A DNA stretch of 64,000 nt from JAEUMG01 sp963805405 (GTDB lineage: Bacteria > Pseudomonadota > Alphaproteobacteria > Rhizobiales > Aestuariivirgaceae): assembly GCA_963805405.1 (NCBI GenBank), contig CAWDUC010000020.1, positions 1,716,260 to 1,780,259 on the forward strand. Direction: 5' to 3'. This document shows, in pieces, positions 34,779 to 46,974 of the stretch. The notes under the pieces are model-generated. The model had not been told where the DNA came from. It made no database searches and saw only the letters and a list, made by a program, of their open reading frames with translations. Each line of letters starts with the position of its first letter. Within the stretch, counting starts at the first letter, position 1. The position numbers were made by a program, and so were the translations under genes.

Positions 34779-35393
34779 TCAGTCCAGCCGATCGATATCG
34801 GCCAACAAATCCTGCCATTGCCCAGCCAAAGCCTTTTTCAGGCTGCGGCGGGCCCGTGCCAAGAGCGATTCGAGCGCATCGACGCTCAATTCCAGCGCCG
34901 CTGCCGCGTCACGGTTCGACAGGCCCTCATAATAGACGAATATCAGGGCCATTCGCTGTCGCTCAGGAAGCGCAGCAATGGCCCTATCGATTTCGGATGA
35001 AACTGAATTTCGCAACGCAGCGTGATCGGGGCCGGCCTTGTCGCTCACCGGCTCCGGTACGTCATCGGCGTTAAGCATAGGCTTTCGCCGCAAACGATCG
35101 ATCGCCAGGTTGGAAACCACCCGCATCAGCCAAGCCCTGAGCGCCTGCCCCTGGCGGATCTGGGCGGGATTGGTCCACAGCTTTATGAAGGCGTCCTGGG
35201 CAATGTCCTCGCAATCGGCAGCGCGACCCATCATGCGATAGGCAACGCGATAGGCGGCATCGTAATGCCGGCTCACCAGAGCAGAAAAGGCGGCCCTGTC
35301 CGCCTTGCCGACGCGCTCCAACAATGCGGCGTCGGCACTTGCGGCCAGATCATCCCCAGGTCCGGCGACTACACTGCCCGCAAGCGCCTGCAT
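34779..35393 (-). CDS. ECF RNA polymerase sigma factor
   Basis: 204 residues from the ATG at 35393; AAGGAG lies close upstream, and a TTG one codon earlier is possible. Region 2 is clear (FSALVSRHYDAAYRVAYRMMG, CEDIAQDAFIKLW, LRAWLMRVVSNLAIDRLRRK) and region 4 as well (IDRAIAALPERQRMALIFVYYEGLSNRDAAAALELSVDALESLLARARRSL in blocks). It directs RNA polymerase to envelope or metal stress promoters. The gene order EF-hand protein, sigma, anti-sigma, sensor suggests one regulatory unit. I saw no clear repeated promoter motif for it. Confidence 0.9.
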   Translation of the reverse strand: MQALAGSVVAGPGDDLAASADAALLERVGKADRAAFSALVSRHYDAAYRVAYRMMGRAADCEDIAQDAFIKLWTNPAQIRQGQALRAWLMRVVSNLAIDRLRRKPMLNADDVPEPVSDKAGPDHAALRNSVSSEIDRAIAALPERQRMALIFVYYEGLSNRDAAAALELSVDALESLLARARRSLKKALAGQWQDLLADIDRLD

Positions 35394-35426
35394 CAACTCC
35401 TTCCGTATTGCGTTCCCGAGGCCGGA

Positions 35427-35885
35427 TTACTGGCTAGTCTGGCTTGATACTTTCTGATTGCGCCGCGCGGCGCTGCGATAGGCCTTCGTTTCCTCCGGTG
35501 TCAACCCGCCATCCTGATCGGCATCGGCCTGGTTGAACAGGGTTTCAATGTACTTGTCCAGTTCACTCCGAGTGACCGTTCCGTCGCTGTCACCATCCAT
35601 CCGTGACATAATCCCAGCCTTACGTCGTTCGGCTTGTTTCTGAAGATTTTCGGAGATTTCCGCAGCCGTGACGTCACCATTGCCATCGCCGTCGAAGCGC
35701 TGGAAGCGCTTGACGGCGCGCGGCTGGATTTCGGTCAATTCGATCTTCCCGTCGGCATTTTCATCCAGGGATTTGAAGGCCCGCGCCGTCGTTGGTATCG
35801 AGGGCTCGTTCGCCACGGCTACACCAGACACGCCCAAACCGAGCAATACCGCAGCAGAAGTCAGCAGTCGTCGTCCCGTCACCAT
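35427..35885 (-). CDS. Exported EF-hand calcium-binding protein
   Basis: 152 residues. The ATG at 35885 has GGGAGGAAA upstream and opens a signal peptide (LLTSAAVLLGLGVSGVAVA, residues ~6-24). Four EF-hand-like loops follow: DENADGKIELTE, DGDGNGDVTAAE, DGDSDGTVTRSE and DADQDGGLTPEE, each with Asp at positions 1, 3, 5 and a late Glu. It should bind Ca2+ in the periplasm. It lies 33 nt upstream of the ECF sigma gene on the same strand and may be a target or an input of that system. Confidence 0.88.
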   Translation of the reverse strand: MVTGRRLLTSAAVLLGLGVSGVAVANEPSIPTTARAFKSLDENADGKIELTEIQPRAVKRFQRFDGDGNGDVTAAEISENLQKQAERRKAGIMSRMDGDSDGTVTRSELDKYIETLFNQADADQDGGLTPEETKAYRSAARRNQKVSSQTSQ

Positions 35886-35965
35886 TATTTCCTCCCGCAA
35901 TGTGAAGGCCCCGCGCCTTCTAAACATCAAGACGCGGGAGGGGTACGGTTTCCGTCGCGGAGCTT

Positions 35966-38858
<2,893 letters not shown>

Positions 38859-38913
38859 CGTGCGCTGTGACCGGCTGCAGCCGGTCTATGAGAGCCCCCG
38901 TCATGAGACGATG

Positions 38914-40306
38914 TTATCGTTCGCCGCTGTAGCGGGGAAGCACCAGCTTGACGCGCAGGCCGGGCGCATTGTCGTCAAAGAGCAGTTGCCCGCTATGCAG
39001 CTTCATGACGCCGGCAACAAGGCTCAAGCCCAGACCATTGCCCGGTTTGGTACGGCTCTGATCGAGGCGCACGAAGCGCTCCACGACGCGCTCATGCTGA
39101 TCGGCCGGGATGCCAGGCCCATGATCCTCGACCGAGATTGACGACGGAATCGCCCTCCATCGCCGCGGTCAGCTTGATCGCGGCACCCTCGGCGCCCACC
39201 GCGATACCGTGCTTGGCGGCATTGTCGACAAGATTGCTGACGGCTTGTGCGAGCAATTGCCGATCTGCTCGCACGATGAGGTCGGGAGCAATGTCGGTAT
39301 CGAGCGAGCCGCCTTCGTCCTCGACGATTGGGCCATAAAGCTCGGCAACGTCCTCAAGAACCTGGGATGCGTCTGTCCGCTGCAAGCCCTCGCGGGTCTG
39401 GCCGGATTCGGTTCGTGCGATGGATAGGAGCGCGTTGAAGGTCTGAAGCAAGCGGTCGGACTCATCGAGAGCACTCACCAGCGCTTCGCGATATTGCGCA
39501 CATTCCTCGGAGCGCAATGCCGATTCGACCCGCGATTTCATGCGCGACAGGGGCGAGCGGAGATCATGGGCGATATTGCTCGACACTTCCTTCATGCCGG
39601 CCATCAACCGCTCGATCTGGTCGAGCATCTGATTCAAGGCATGCCCGAGACGATCGAGTTCATCGCCGGTTCCCGAAACCGGCATCCGACCGGACAAATC
39701 GCCCGCCATGATCGACCGGCTGGCATCGGTGATCGAGTCGACACGGCGCAGAAAATTGCGACTCATCCACAGTCCACCGATGAGGCCCAAAGCCAGAGTG
39801 ATGACGATCGCGCCCAGGATGGTGCGCTGGAAGATCTCGCCGAGCTGGCGGATACCGTTGACATCGCGGCCAGCCAACAGGTGATAACCGCCGGCAAGTT
39901 CCGTGTAATAGGCACGTGAATTGTGAAGCTTCACGCCGGTCTTGGACTTGCTGTTGGTGGTGAATTCTATCCAGCCGTGCTCGCCCTCGGCTTGCGAGGG
40001 CCACAGGTCGAGATTGCCGACAATCGGGCGCCCATCCGGCGTTACCAGGAGATAAGTCGATTCATCTTCGTCCTGGAGCCGGCGGCGAATGGTGTCGGCT
40101 ATGCCGACAAGTCCCCGCATTCGATATTGATCGGCAAGCGCCTGTACGTCGGCCCTAATCGTCTCGTCGCTTTGACGCTCGAGAAGACCGGCCGTGCTCC
40201 AATAGACATAGCCAAGGATCGCTCCCACCGAGAGCGCGAATAGAAAGAGATAGATCGCAGAAAGCCGAAAAGTCGAAGATTTCAGATGTGCCAGATTAGG
40301 CGGCAC
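38914..40306 (-). CDS. Sensor histidine kinase of an OmpR-type two-component system (frameshift near 39140)
   Basis: About 464 residues when joined. Order: first membrane segment (LSAIYLFLFALSVGAILGYVYW, residues ~15-36), periplasmic domain to ~165, second membrane segment (AIVITLALGLIGGLWMS), HAMP, HisKA with SSNIAHDLRSPLSRMK, HATPase with VDNAAKHG. The frame changes at SVVNL, after which DHGPGIPADQHERVVERF, GNGLGLSLVAGVMKLH and the C-terminus follow in the next frame to a TAA at 38914. It overlaps the response regulator gene by 11 nt. The signal is unknown; adjacency to degP suggests envelope stress. Confidence 0.85.
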
Positions 40307-40970
40307 GGATCATATATCCGGCCCCGCGCACTGTCTGCAACATCGGCTCGTCGAAACCCTTGTCGATCTTGCCTCGCAAGCGCGAGACGTGCACGTCGAT
40401 TACGTTGGTTTGCGGATCGAAGTGATAATCCCAGACATTCTCGAGCAGCATCGTGCGAGTAACGATGTGCCCGGCGTTGCGCATCAGATATTCCAGCAGC
40501 TTGAATTCGCGCGGCTGCAATAGAATTGACTGACCGGCGCGTGTCACCGTGCGGGTCAGGAGATCCATCTCGAGTTCGCCCGCCTTGAGCTTGGTCTGCG
40601 TCGTTTCCTGTGCCTTGCGGCGGCCAAGACCTTCGACACGCGCAAGCAATTCAGAGAAGGCGTAGGGCTTGGCGAGATAGTCATCGCCACCCGCCCGCAG
40701 ACCTTTCACACGCTCATCTACATCGCTCAGTGCCGAGAGGATGAGCACCGGCGTGGCGATGCCTTCATTGCGGATGGTGCGGATGATTGACAGACCATCG
40801 CGCTTGGGCAGCATGCGGTCGACGATCAACACGTCGTGGACGCCTTCGCGTGCAAGCACGAGGCCCTCATCGCCGTCCGCGGCGTGATCGGCGACATGTC
40901 CACTTTCGGTCAGTCCCTTGACCAGCCAGGAAGCCGCGTCACGGTCGTCTTCAATAACCAGAACTCGCAT
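40296..40970 (-). CDS. OmpR/PhoB-type response regulator
   Basis: 224 residues from the ATG at 40970. The receiver domain has VIEDDRDAA (acidic pair), the phosphoacceptor Asp in LIVDRMLPKRDG (residue ~51), and conserved Ser/Lys positions (LILSALSD, YLAKPYAF). The winged-helix DNA-binding domain ends with NVIDVHVSRLRGKIDKGF and VRGAGYMI. It is the partner of the overlapping kinase. A longer open frame to 41030 lacks start signals. Order degP - RR - HK - glnE is as in rhizobia. Confidence 0.92.
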   Translation of the reverse strand: MRVLVIEDDRDAASWLVKGLTESGHVADHAADGDEGLVLAREGVHDVLIVDRMLPKRDGLSIIRTIRNEGIATPVLILSALSDVDERVKGLRAGGDDYLAKPYAFSELLARVEGLGRRKAQETTQTKLKAGELEMDLLTRTVTRAGQSILLQPREFKLLEYLMRNAGHIVTRTMLLENVWDYHFDPQTNVIDVHVSRLRGKIDKGFDEPMLQTVRGAGYMIRAA

Positions 40971-41069
40971 AGTGTCCCGCAACGTGTCCTGCAACGGAGA
41001 TTTATTCGGAATTGCTCTTATAGCTTGCATGACTTAGTGCTCCTGAACAGACCCCCGTTTAAAAAGGGG

Positions 41070-41118
41070 GCGCGGAGGCCGGCTAAACTCAGGGGATGCG
41101 AGTTGCCGACCTCCGCGC
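41070..41118. repeat. Inverted repeat between degP and the response regulator gene
   Basis: GCGCGGAGG (41070-41078) and CCTCCGCGC (41110-41118), perfect 9-bp arms around a 31-nt loop. A smaller CCCCC/GGGGG hairpin (about 41052-41070) abuts it on the left. The pair lies in the 213-bp gap between the leftward degP and response regulator genes. It could attenuate read-through or act as an operator upstream of the regulator gene. Confidence 0.4.
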
Positions 41119-41157
41119 AAGGGCTTAAGCGCGAGCGGGGGGAAGCGCTTGGAGCCC

Positions 41158-41179
41158 TAGCGTCACGTACAGGACGCTA
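41158..41179 (-). terminator. Hairpin just after degP, possible terminator without U-tract
   Basis: Perfect 7-bp stem TAGCGTC (41158-41164) / GACGCTA (41173-41179) with an 8-nt loop, 4 nt beyond the degP stop on the minus strand. No T-run follows, so termination would be weak or Rho-assisted; it may instead protect the mRNA 3' end. Confidence 0.35.
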
Positions 41180-41183
41180 CTGG

Positions 41184-42701
41184 TTAACCCTTGGCGACAG
41201 GCATCGCGACGAAGCGCTGCGCGTCACCGGAACGAACCAGCATCAGCACGCGCTTCTGCTTGCCGTCCTTAAGGGCACCGACCGCGGCCGTGACATCGGA
41301 CGGATCGTGGACTTCCTTGCCGGCGACTTCGAGAATGACGTCGCCTGCCTTGAGGCCCTTCTCCTCAGCGGCGCTACCGGGCTTTACTTCGACGACAGAC
41401 ACGCCGTCGCCGTCGTTGCCGGGAGCAAGTTTGAGGCCGAGATCAGCAAGGCTCGTATGGCTGGCCGGTGTGTCGCCGGCAGACGCCTGCTTGTCGCCAG
41501 GCATCTTGCCGATCTCAACATTGATCTCCATCGTCTTGCCGTTGCGGATCAGTTCGACCTTCGCCGGCTTGTCGGGCGAGAGACGGGCCACCTTCTTGGC
41601 AAGATCACGCGGATCAGAGATTTCCTGACCATTGACCTTGGTGATCGTGTCGCCAGTCTTGATGCCTGCCGCGAGCGCGGGCGAGCCATCCGTCACATCG
41701 GCAACGATCGCGCCCTTCTGGACGTCAAGGCCCATGCTCTCGGCAATGTCTTCGGTCACCGACTGGATCTGCACGCCAAGCCAGCCGCGGGTCACGCTGC
41801 CGTTGTTCTTCAGGCTGCCGACAACATCCTGCGCCGTAGAGGCCGGGATGGCGAAGCCGATGCCGACGCTGCCGCCCGACGGCGAGAAGATCGCCGTATT
41901 GATGCCGACAACGTTGCCATCGAGATCGAAGGCCGGGCCACCGGAGTTGCCGCGGTTGATCGATGCGTCGATCTGCAGGAAATCGTCATAGGGCCCGGAG
42001 CCGATGTCGCGGCCGCGGGCGGAGATGATGCCCGAGGTCACAGTGCCGCCGAGACCGAAGGGATTGCCAACGGCGATGACGACGTCACCAACGCGCGGCT
42101 CCTTGTTCGCGAACTTCACGAACTCGAAGGGCTTGTCCGAGTCGATCTTGATCAAGGCGAGATCGGTCTTGGGATCGGTGCCGATCACCTTGGCTTTATG
42201 CTCAGTACCGTCATTCAGCTTGACCGAAACCTCGTCGGCGTCCTGCACGACGTGATTGTTGGTCACCGCATAGCCGTCAGCGGTGATGATGAAGCCCGAA
42301 CCCTGGGCCATGCCGCCACGCGGCTTCTGCTCTTGGTTCGGCATCTTGTTCGGCATGCCGTTCTTGAACTGCGGAAACTGCTTGAAGAAGTCCCGGAACG
42401 GGCTGTCCTCCGGCAAGTTCGGCATATTGTTCTGCTGGCCGTTGTCGTCGTCATCGTTCATGTCGCCCTGCTCATTGCTGGCGACATTGGCGAATTTCAC
42501 CTCGACCGAGATCACGGCCGGCATGATCCTCTCGACGAGATCGGCATAGCCCTGGGTGCTGGTCGCGACGATAGGCTGGGTTTCTGCGTAGACCGGAAGC
42601 GTCGGAGCAACCAGCGAGGCGGTCGTGAGCGCGGTGGCGCTCAAAAGACCCGCGGCCAAAAGGCCAAGAACACGAGACTTTTTGGTGGTGGATACGGTCA
42701 T
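41184..42701 (-). CDS. degP: Periplasmic serine protease/chaperone DegP (Do family)
   Basis: 505 residues from the ATG at 42701, which has AAGGAG 9 nt upstream. The signal peptide is LGLLAAGLLSATALTTASL. The trypsin-like triad is visible: His in VTNNHVV, Asp in KTDLALIK, Ser in GNSGGPAFD. Two PDZ domains follow (GWLGVQIQSVTEDIAESMG..., and ALGLKLAPG-like SLADLGLKLAP to VLEVAGKEV). Between the signal and the protease lies an unusual Asp/Asn/Gln/Met-rich insert (residues ~75-130). DegP degrades or refolds misfolded envelope proteins. It lies between the ccm genes and a two-component system, as in rhizobia. Confidence 0.95.
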   Translation of the reverse strand: MTVSTTKKSRVLGLLAAGLLSATALTTASLVAPTLPVYAETQPIVATSTQGYADLVERIMPAVISVEVKFANVASNEQGDMNDDDDNGQQNNMPNLPEDSPFRDFFKQFPQFKNGMPNKMPNQEQKPRGGMAQGSGFIITADGYAVTNNHVVQDADEVSVKLNDGTEHKAKVIGTDPKTDLALIKIDSDKPFEFVKFANKEPRVGDVVIAVGNPFGLGGTVTSGIISARGRDIGSGPYDDFLQIDASINRGNSGGPAFDLDGNVVGINTAIFSPSGGSVGIGFAIPASTAQDVVGSLKNNGSVTRGWLGVQIQSVTEDIAESMGLDVQKGAIVADVTDGSPALAAGIKTGDTITKVNGQEISDPRDLAKKVARLSPDKPAKVELIRNGKTMEINVEIGKMPGDKQASAGDTPASHTSLADLGLKLAPGNDGDGVSVVEVKPGSAAEEKGLKAGDVILEVAGKEVHDPSDVTAAVGALKDGKQKRVLMLVRSGDAQRFVAMPVAKG

Positions 42702-42810
42702 CTGCGAAATCTCCTTCATCCCGATCCGTTGCAATGATGAGAAGGTAGGAGAGGTCCGCTTACGGCGACCTTTCGGCGTCATGAAACATTTGTAAGGCTT
42801 GGGGCGAAAA

Positions 42811-43278
42811 CTAGGCGGAGGGCGGCAGACTTTCGAGCCGGGCTTTCTCTTCGAGGCTAAGCGCCTGTTCTGCTTCGCTTTTCGGAGCTTTTCCGCGCCT
42901 CAGCAATAAGTATGCGGCGGCGGCGGCAAGGATAATGAATGGCCCCAGCCATAAAAGCGCAGTCGAAGCCGAGAAACGCGGCCTGAGGAGAACGAATTCG
43001 CCGTAGCGCGCGACGACGAAATCCATGGCCGCGGCATCGCTATCGCCTGCCGTTAACCTTTCGCGGATCAATACCCGCAGATCCTTGGCGAGCGGTGCTT
43101 CCGATTCGTCGATCGATTGGTTCTGGCAAACTAAGCAGCGCAGTTCGGCCGAAAGCGAACGCGCGCGCGCCTCAAGGGCTGGATCTTTGAGCATCTCGCT
43201 CGGATCCAGTGCGAATGCCGCAGTGAACGGCGAGATCAGCAGGATCGCCAGGAGTATGCTTGCGACAAGGCGCGACAT
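42811..43278 (-). CDS. ccmH: Cytochrome c maturation protein CcmH/CycL
   Basis: 155 residues. A signal peptide (VASILLAILLISPFTAAFA) is followed by the apocytochrome thiol-oxidoreductase motif LRCLVCQNQSIDES (Cys-x-x-Cys, residues ~47-50) and a C-terminal membrane segment (LLWLGPFIILAAAAAYLLL). CcmH reduces or holds the CXXCH cysteines of apocytochrome c for haem ligation in the periplasm. The start lies 1 nt after the ccmF stop. It closes the ccmIEFH operon. Confidence 0.95.
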   Translation of the reverse strand: MSRLVASILLAILLISPFTAAFALDPSEMLKDPALEARARSLSAELRCLVCQNQSIDESEAPLAKDLRVLIRERLTAGDSDAAAMDFVVARYGEFVLLRPRFSASTALLWLGPFIILAAAAAYLLLRRGKAPKSEAEQALSLEEKARLESLPPSA

Positions 43279-43279
43279 G

Positions 43280-45259
43280 CTATTCCGCTGGTGCCAGCGC
43301 CTGGCGTCGCGCCGGCTTTGGAGCGCCGACACGGTAGCGCCGATCCGTAAGGGATACAGCGCCGCCCAGAAACATGATGAGGGCGCCGATCCAGATCAGC
43401 GAGACGAGTGGGTTGAAATAGACGCGAACGGTGCGGCCCTCGGCCCCGGCGCGATCTCCCATTACGACATAAAGGTCGCCGGAGAGCATCTGATGCAATC
43501 CGACTTCCGTCGTCTGCATGCCGCTGGGCTGGAATTGGCGCTTTTCGGAGACGACCTTCGCGACATCGTTTCCGTCGCGCGTGATGCGAAATTGCCCGGC
43601 ATCGCCCGTGTAGTTCGCGCCCGTCAAAGGCGAATCGCCCAAATAAGTCACTTCATAGCCGGCAACGCCGACATGTTCGCCTGGCTTGAGTGCGACGATC
43701 GCCTCCGAGCGCCACGCTGTGATCGCCACGATGCCAATAACCGCGATACCGAGGCCGCCATGAGCGAGCGTCATGCCAAAGCTTGCGCGCGGCAACCCCT
43801 TAAAGCGCGACCACGCGAGTGCCGGGGATCGGTCACGAAGGCCGATGCGCTGCGCCAGTTCGACAAGACTCCCGATGACGAGCCAGAGGCCAAGGCCTAT
43901 GCCCAAAGGCGCAAGCCACGGACCCGGTCGCGACCACGCGTAGGCGGTGAGGGCAACGACGAGGGCGATTACGGCGGCGAGCCAGAGCCGCGCCAGCGCA
44001 GCCGCAAGGTCGGCGCGTTTCCAGGAGAGGAAGGGACCGACCGGAACCAGGAGGAGCAAAGGCAGGATGAGAATACCAAAAGTGAAATTGAAGTATGGTG
44101 GACCGACCGAGATTTTATCGCCGGTCAGTGTTTCAAGACCGAGAGGATAAAGCGTGCCGAGAAAGACGGCTGCTGTTGCCGCGCATAGGAGGAGATTATT
44201 GACTACAAGTCCGCCTTCGCGGCTGATCGGCGCGAACAAGCCGCCGGCCTTCAGCAGTGGTGCGCGCCAGGCAAAGAGCGTCAGCGCACCGCCAATGAAG
44301 ACTGCGAGTATTCCAAGGATGAAGACGCCGCGTGCCGGGTCGACCGCGAAGGCGTGAACCGATGTCAATACGCCAGAGCGCACCAGGAAGGTTCCGACCA
44401 ATGACAGCGAGAAGGCGAGAATGGCCAGCAGGATTGTCCATACTTTAAGCGCGTTGCGCTTCTCGACGACCACCGCGGAATGCAACAAGGCACAGGCGAC
44501 GAGCCACGGCATGAAGGAGGCGTTCTCGACCGGGTCCCAGAACCAGAAACCGCCCCACCCCAGTTCATAATAAGCCCACCAGGATCCCATGGCGATGCCG
44601 ATGGTCAGAAACATCCAGGCGGCAAGCGTCCACGGCCTGACCCATCGCGCCCATGCGGCATCGACCCGGCCTTCGATCAGCGCGGCGATCGCAAAGGAGA
44701 AAGCGACCGAGAGGCCAACATAGCCGGCATAGAGGAAGGGCGGGTGGAAGGCGAGTGCAGGGTCTTGAAGAATCGGGTTGAGGCCATTTCCCTCGACCGG
44801 CGCAGGATCGAGGCGCGCAAACGGATTGGAAGTTGAAACGATGAAGAGCAGGAATGCCAGCGCGACCGATCCCTGAACCGCCAACACGCGGGCTTTGAGT
44901 TCAAGCGGCAGGTGGCGACCGAAGAGCGCCACCGCCCCGCCGAAGAGATTGAGGATGAAAACCCAAAGCAGCATCGAGCCCTCATGATTTCCCCATACGC
45001 CGCTGAGCTTGTAGAGAAGCGGTTTTGCCGAATGCGAATTCTCGGCGACGTTGCGGACCGAGAAATCGGAGATCACATAAGCATGGGTGAGAGCGGCAAA
45101 GGAAAAGGCGACAAGGATCAGCCCGGTGAGCGCGGCGGGCACAGACATCGCGGCCAGCGCTTGGTTGCCGCGCTGTGCGCCATAGAGCGGGACCGTGCAT
45201 TGAAGAAGGGCGACCGCAAGCGCGAGTATCAATGCAAAGTGACCAAGCTCGATAATCAT
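43280..45259 (-). CDS. ccmF: Haem lyase subunit CcmF
   Basis: 659 residues, typical length. A polytopic membrane protein with about 15 helices. The haem-handling tryptophan-rich loop WGGFWFWDPVENASFMPWL is present, together with the conserved histidines expected on the periplasmic side (NHEGSMLLW). CcmF receives haem from CcmE and attaches it to apocytochrome c with CcmH and CcmI. The frame is intact. Its start overlaps the ccmE stop (4 nt). Confidence 0.96.
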   Translation of the reverse strand: MIIELGHFALILALAVALLQCTVPLYGAQRGNQALAAMSVPAALTGLILVAFSFAALTHAYVISDFSVRNVAENSHSAKPLLYKLSGVWGNHEGSMLLWVFILNLFGGAVALFGRHLPLELKARVLAVQGSVALAFLLFIVSTSNPFARLDPAPVEGNGLNPILQDPALAFHPPFLYAGYVGLSVAFSFAIAALIEGRVDAAWARWVRPWTLAAWMFLTIGIAMGSWWAYYELGWGGFWFWDPVENASFMPWLVACALLHSAVVVEKRNALKVWTILLAILAFSLSLVGTFLVRSGVLTSVHAFAVDPARGVFILGILAVFIGGALTLFAWRAPLLKAGGLFAPISREGGLVVNNLLLCAATAAVFLGTLYPLGLETLTGDKISVGPPYFNFTFGILILPLLLLVPVGPFLSWKRADLAAALARLWLAAVIALVVALTAYAWSRPGPWLAPLGIGLGLWLVIGSLVELAQRIGLRDRSPALAWSRFKGLPRASFGMTLAHGGLGIAVIGIVAITAWRSEAIVALKPGEHVGVAGYEVTYLGDSPLTGANYTGDAGQFRITRDGNDVAKVVSEKRQFQPSGMQTTEVGLHQMLSGDLYVVMGDRAGAEGRTVRVYFNPLVSLIWIGALIMFLGGAVSLTDRRYRVGAPKPARRQALAPAE

Positions 45260-45699
45260 TGGCCTTTACCCTCGCGCCACACGCCCTGCTCTTTTAGCCG
45301 ATCGGCGACATCTTTCGGCATGTAAGTTTCATCGTGTTTGGCGAGCACGTTATCAGCCTGAAAAATGCCGGTCGCATCGAGACTCCCTTCGGCCACAACG
45401 CCCTGCCCTTCACGAAACAAATCAGGCAATTGTCCACGATAAGTCACGGCCAGCGTCTTTGTCATGTCGGTAACGACGAAGGAAACATTAGCATCGGCGC
45501 CACGCACCAGGCTTCCCTTCTCTACAAGGCCCCCCAGCCTGATTCTTTGACCCGGCTGCACCTGCTTCGTCGCGACTTCGCTTGGCGTGTAGAAAAACAC
45601 GATCGCATCCGACAAGGCATAGAGCGCTATCCCGGCTGCGAGACCCAGCACCGCCAGGCCGCCGAGAATCGTCGCCATGCGTTTGTGCTTGCGCGTCAT
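45256..45699 (-). CDS. ccmE: Haem chaperone CcmE
   Basis: 147 residues. An N-terminal membrane anchor (MATILGGLAVLGLAAGIALYAL) leads into a periplasmic OB-fold beta barrel (GQRIRLGGLVEKGSLVRG, FVVTDMTKTLAVTYRGQLPDLFREGQGVV). The haem-binding histidine lies in LAKHDETYMPKD near residue 123. CcmE carries haem covalently from CcmC to CcmF. Overlaps both ccmI and ccmF by 4 nt, so the operon is tightly coupled. Confidence 0.96.
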   Translation of the reverse strand: MTRKHKRMATILGGLAVLGLAAGIALYALSDAIVFFYTPSEVATKQVQPGQRIRLGGLVEKGSLVRGADANVSFVVTDMTKTLAVTYRGQLPDLFREGQGVVAEGSLDATGIFQADNVLAKHDETYMPKDVADRLKEQGVWREGKGQ

Positions 45700-46796
45700 T
45701 GCATTCCCAATTGCTTGGCGAGATCGTCGAGCTGCGTCAAAGCGCCAGGCGTTTCTTTCATGGCGATGCGAGCTTCATCGAGACTTGCCTTCGCCTTGTC
45801 GCGTTCGCCAAGCACCATGCGCGCATTGATGAGGCGACGCCAGCCATCGAGATCCTTGCTGTCGGCCTTGAGCCGCTGTTCGAGTCCATCGACCATGCCG
45901 CGGATCATCGTCTCGCGATCGGCCGCCGACATCTGATCTGCCTCCGCCACTTGTTCTTGCGTGGGCCCAGGTGCCGGTTTCTCCATCGCTGCGATTTCGT
46001 TTTGGACCAGAGCACGCCAGCTCGCATCGGGAGGCGAATCGGCCAGCAGCGCCCTCCAGCCGGCGAGCGCTTCGGCGGTCTTGCCTTCCTGCTTGTCCGC
46101 GAGAGCCATGAAGAACCGCGCCTTGGGATTCTTCGGATCGAGCTTCAGCGCCTCGCGCAACGGCTCGACGGCGGCGGTCGTTACAAGACCTTGATTGGCA
46201 TAGACGCGCATCTCGGCATAATCGGCGAAAAGCTCTGCGCTCGGGGGGCCAAGCGAGAGAATGCGCGCATACGCGTTGGCGGCATCGCCAAAGCGCTCCA
46301 TGCGGCGATAGACCGGGGCCACGACCTGCCAGCCCGAGACATCGCCAGGATTCTTCGCAAGATGCGATTCGACACGCGCGACAAGAGCGTCCAGGTCGTT
46401 GGCTTCGACCGCATTGTCGAGCCGCGCCTGAAGCGGCAGGTCGGGCAAGCGCGGCGAGCCAGCCCAAAGATAAATTGGGATAGCGACAAGCGGCACAAGC
46501 AAGGCCGCCCATAGAGCGGATCGGCCGGGTGACCTCCCTAGATCAGCTTCGGCTGGTTGCGCGCCGCCGAACGTCCCGAGGATACGCCGCGACACTTCGT
46601 TGCGCGCGGCATCGGCTTCGGCAGGCCCAATGATCCCGCGGGCCGCATCGCGCTCCAGTTCGGCCAGTTGATCGCGGTACACTGCGGCATCGAATTGCGC
46701 CCGCGAGGCCGCCTGAGGCGCCCGCCGCATCATTGGCCAGATCAGCGCGGCCATTACCGCTGCCGTCAGCCCTGCCATGGCCAGCCACAAGATCAT
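45696..46796 (-). CDS. ccmI: Cytochrome c maturation protein CcmI/CycH
   Basis: 366 residues. Two N-terminal membrane segments (ILWLAMAGLTAAVMAALIWPM and ALWAALLVPLVAIPIYLWAG) flank a cytoplasmic loop with AQFDAAVYRDQLAELERD, the CcmI signature. The periplasmic part is a TPR domain (VAPVYRRMERFGDAANAYARIL, PKNPKARFFMALADKQEGKTAEALAGW). CcmI chaperones apocytochrome c to the CcmFH lyase. First gene of the ccmIEFH operon, divergent from the sox operon. No ccmG is found here; it must lie elsewhere. Confidence 0.95.
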   Translation of the reverse strand: MILWLAMAGLTAAVMAALIWPMMRRAPQAASRAQFDAAVYRDQLAELERDAARGIIGPAEADAARNEVSRRILGTFGGAQPAEADLGRSPGRSALWAALLVPLVAIPIYLWAGSPRLPDLPLQARLDNAVEANDLDALVARVESHLAKNPGDVSGWQVVAPVYRRMERFGDAANAYARILSLGPPSAELFADYAEMRVYANQGLVTTAAVEPLREALKLDPKNPKARFFMALADKQEGKTAEALAGWRALLADSPPDASWRALVQNEIAAMEKPAPGPTQEQVAEADQMSAADRETMIRGMVDGLEQRLKADSKDLDGWRRLINARMVLGERDKAKASLDEARIAMKETPGALTQLDDLAKQLGMQ

Positions 46797-46845
46797 TGCC
46801 GTCTACTTGTTCGCGAAGCGATCCGAATGCAATTCCAACAAGCCC

Positions 46846-46860
46846 GTCGCATTGTCGCAT
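46846..46860. promoter_or_regulatory. Direct repeat GTCGCAT upstream of the sox operon
   Basis: GTCGCAT occurs at 46846-46852 and 46854-46860, 8 nt apart, in the 178-bp gap between ccmI and soxB. The same TCGCAT core forms the right arm of the inverted repeat ahead of the GlxA-family regulator gene (55225-55234). It may be a binding site of that regulator. A GC-rich hairpin (GCCCCGC/GCGGGGC, 46917-46933) lies between it and soxB. Inference only. Confidence 0.3.
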
Positions 46861-46974
46861 GGCGGCATTTGGGCGTCGGAAACCGGTGGTGAACCCCCCT
46901 CCCTTTTGATAAACAGGCCCCGCCCGGCGGGGCGTGGCTGCCCGCCTCTCGCGGACATGCCTGAGGACCCCTGA

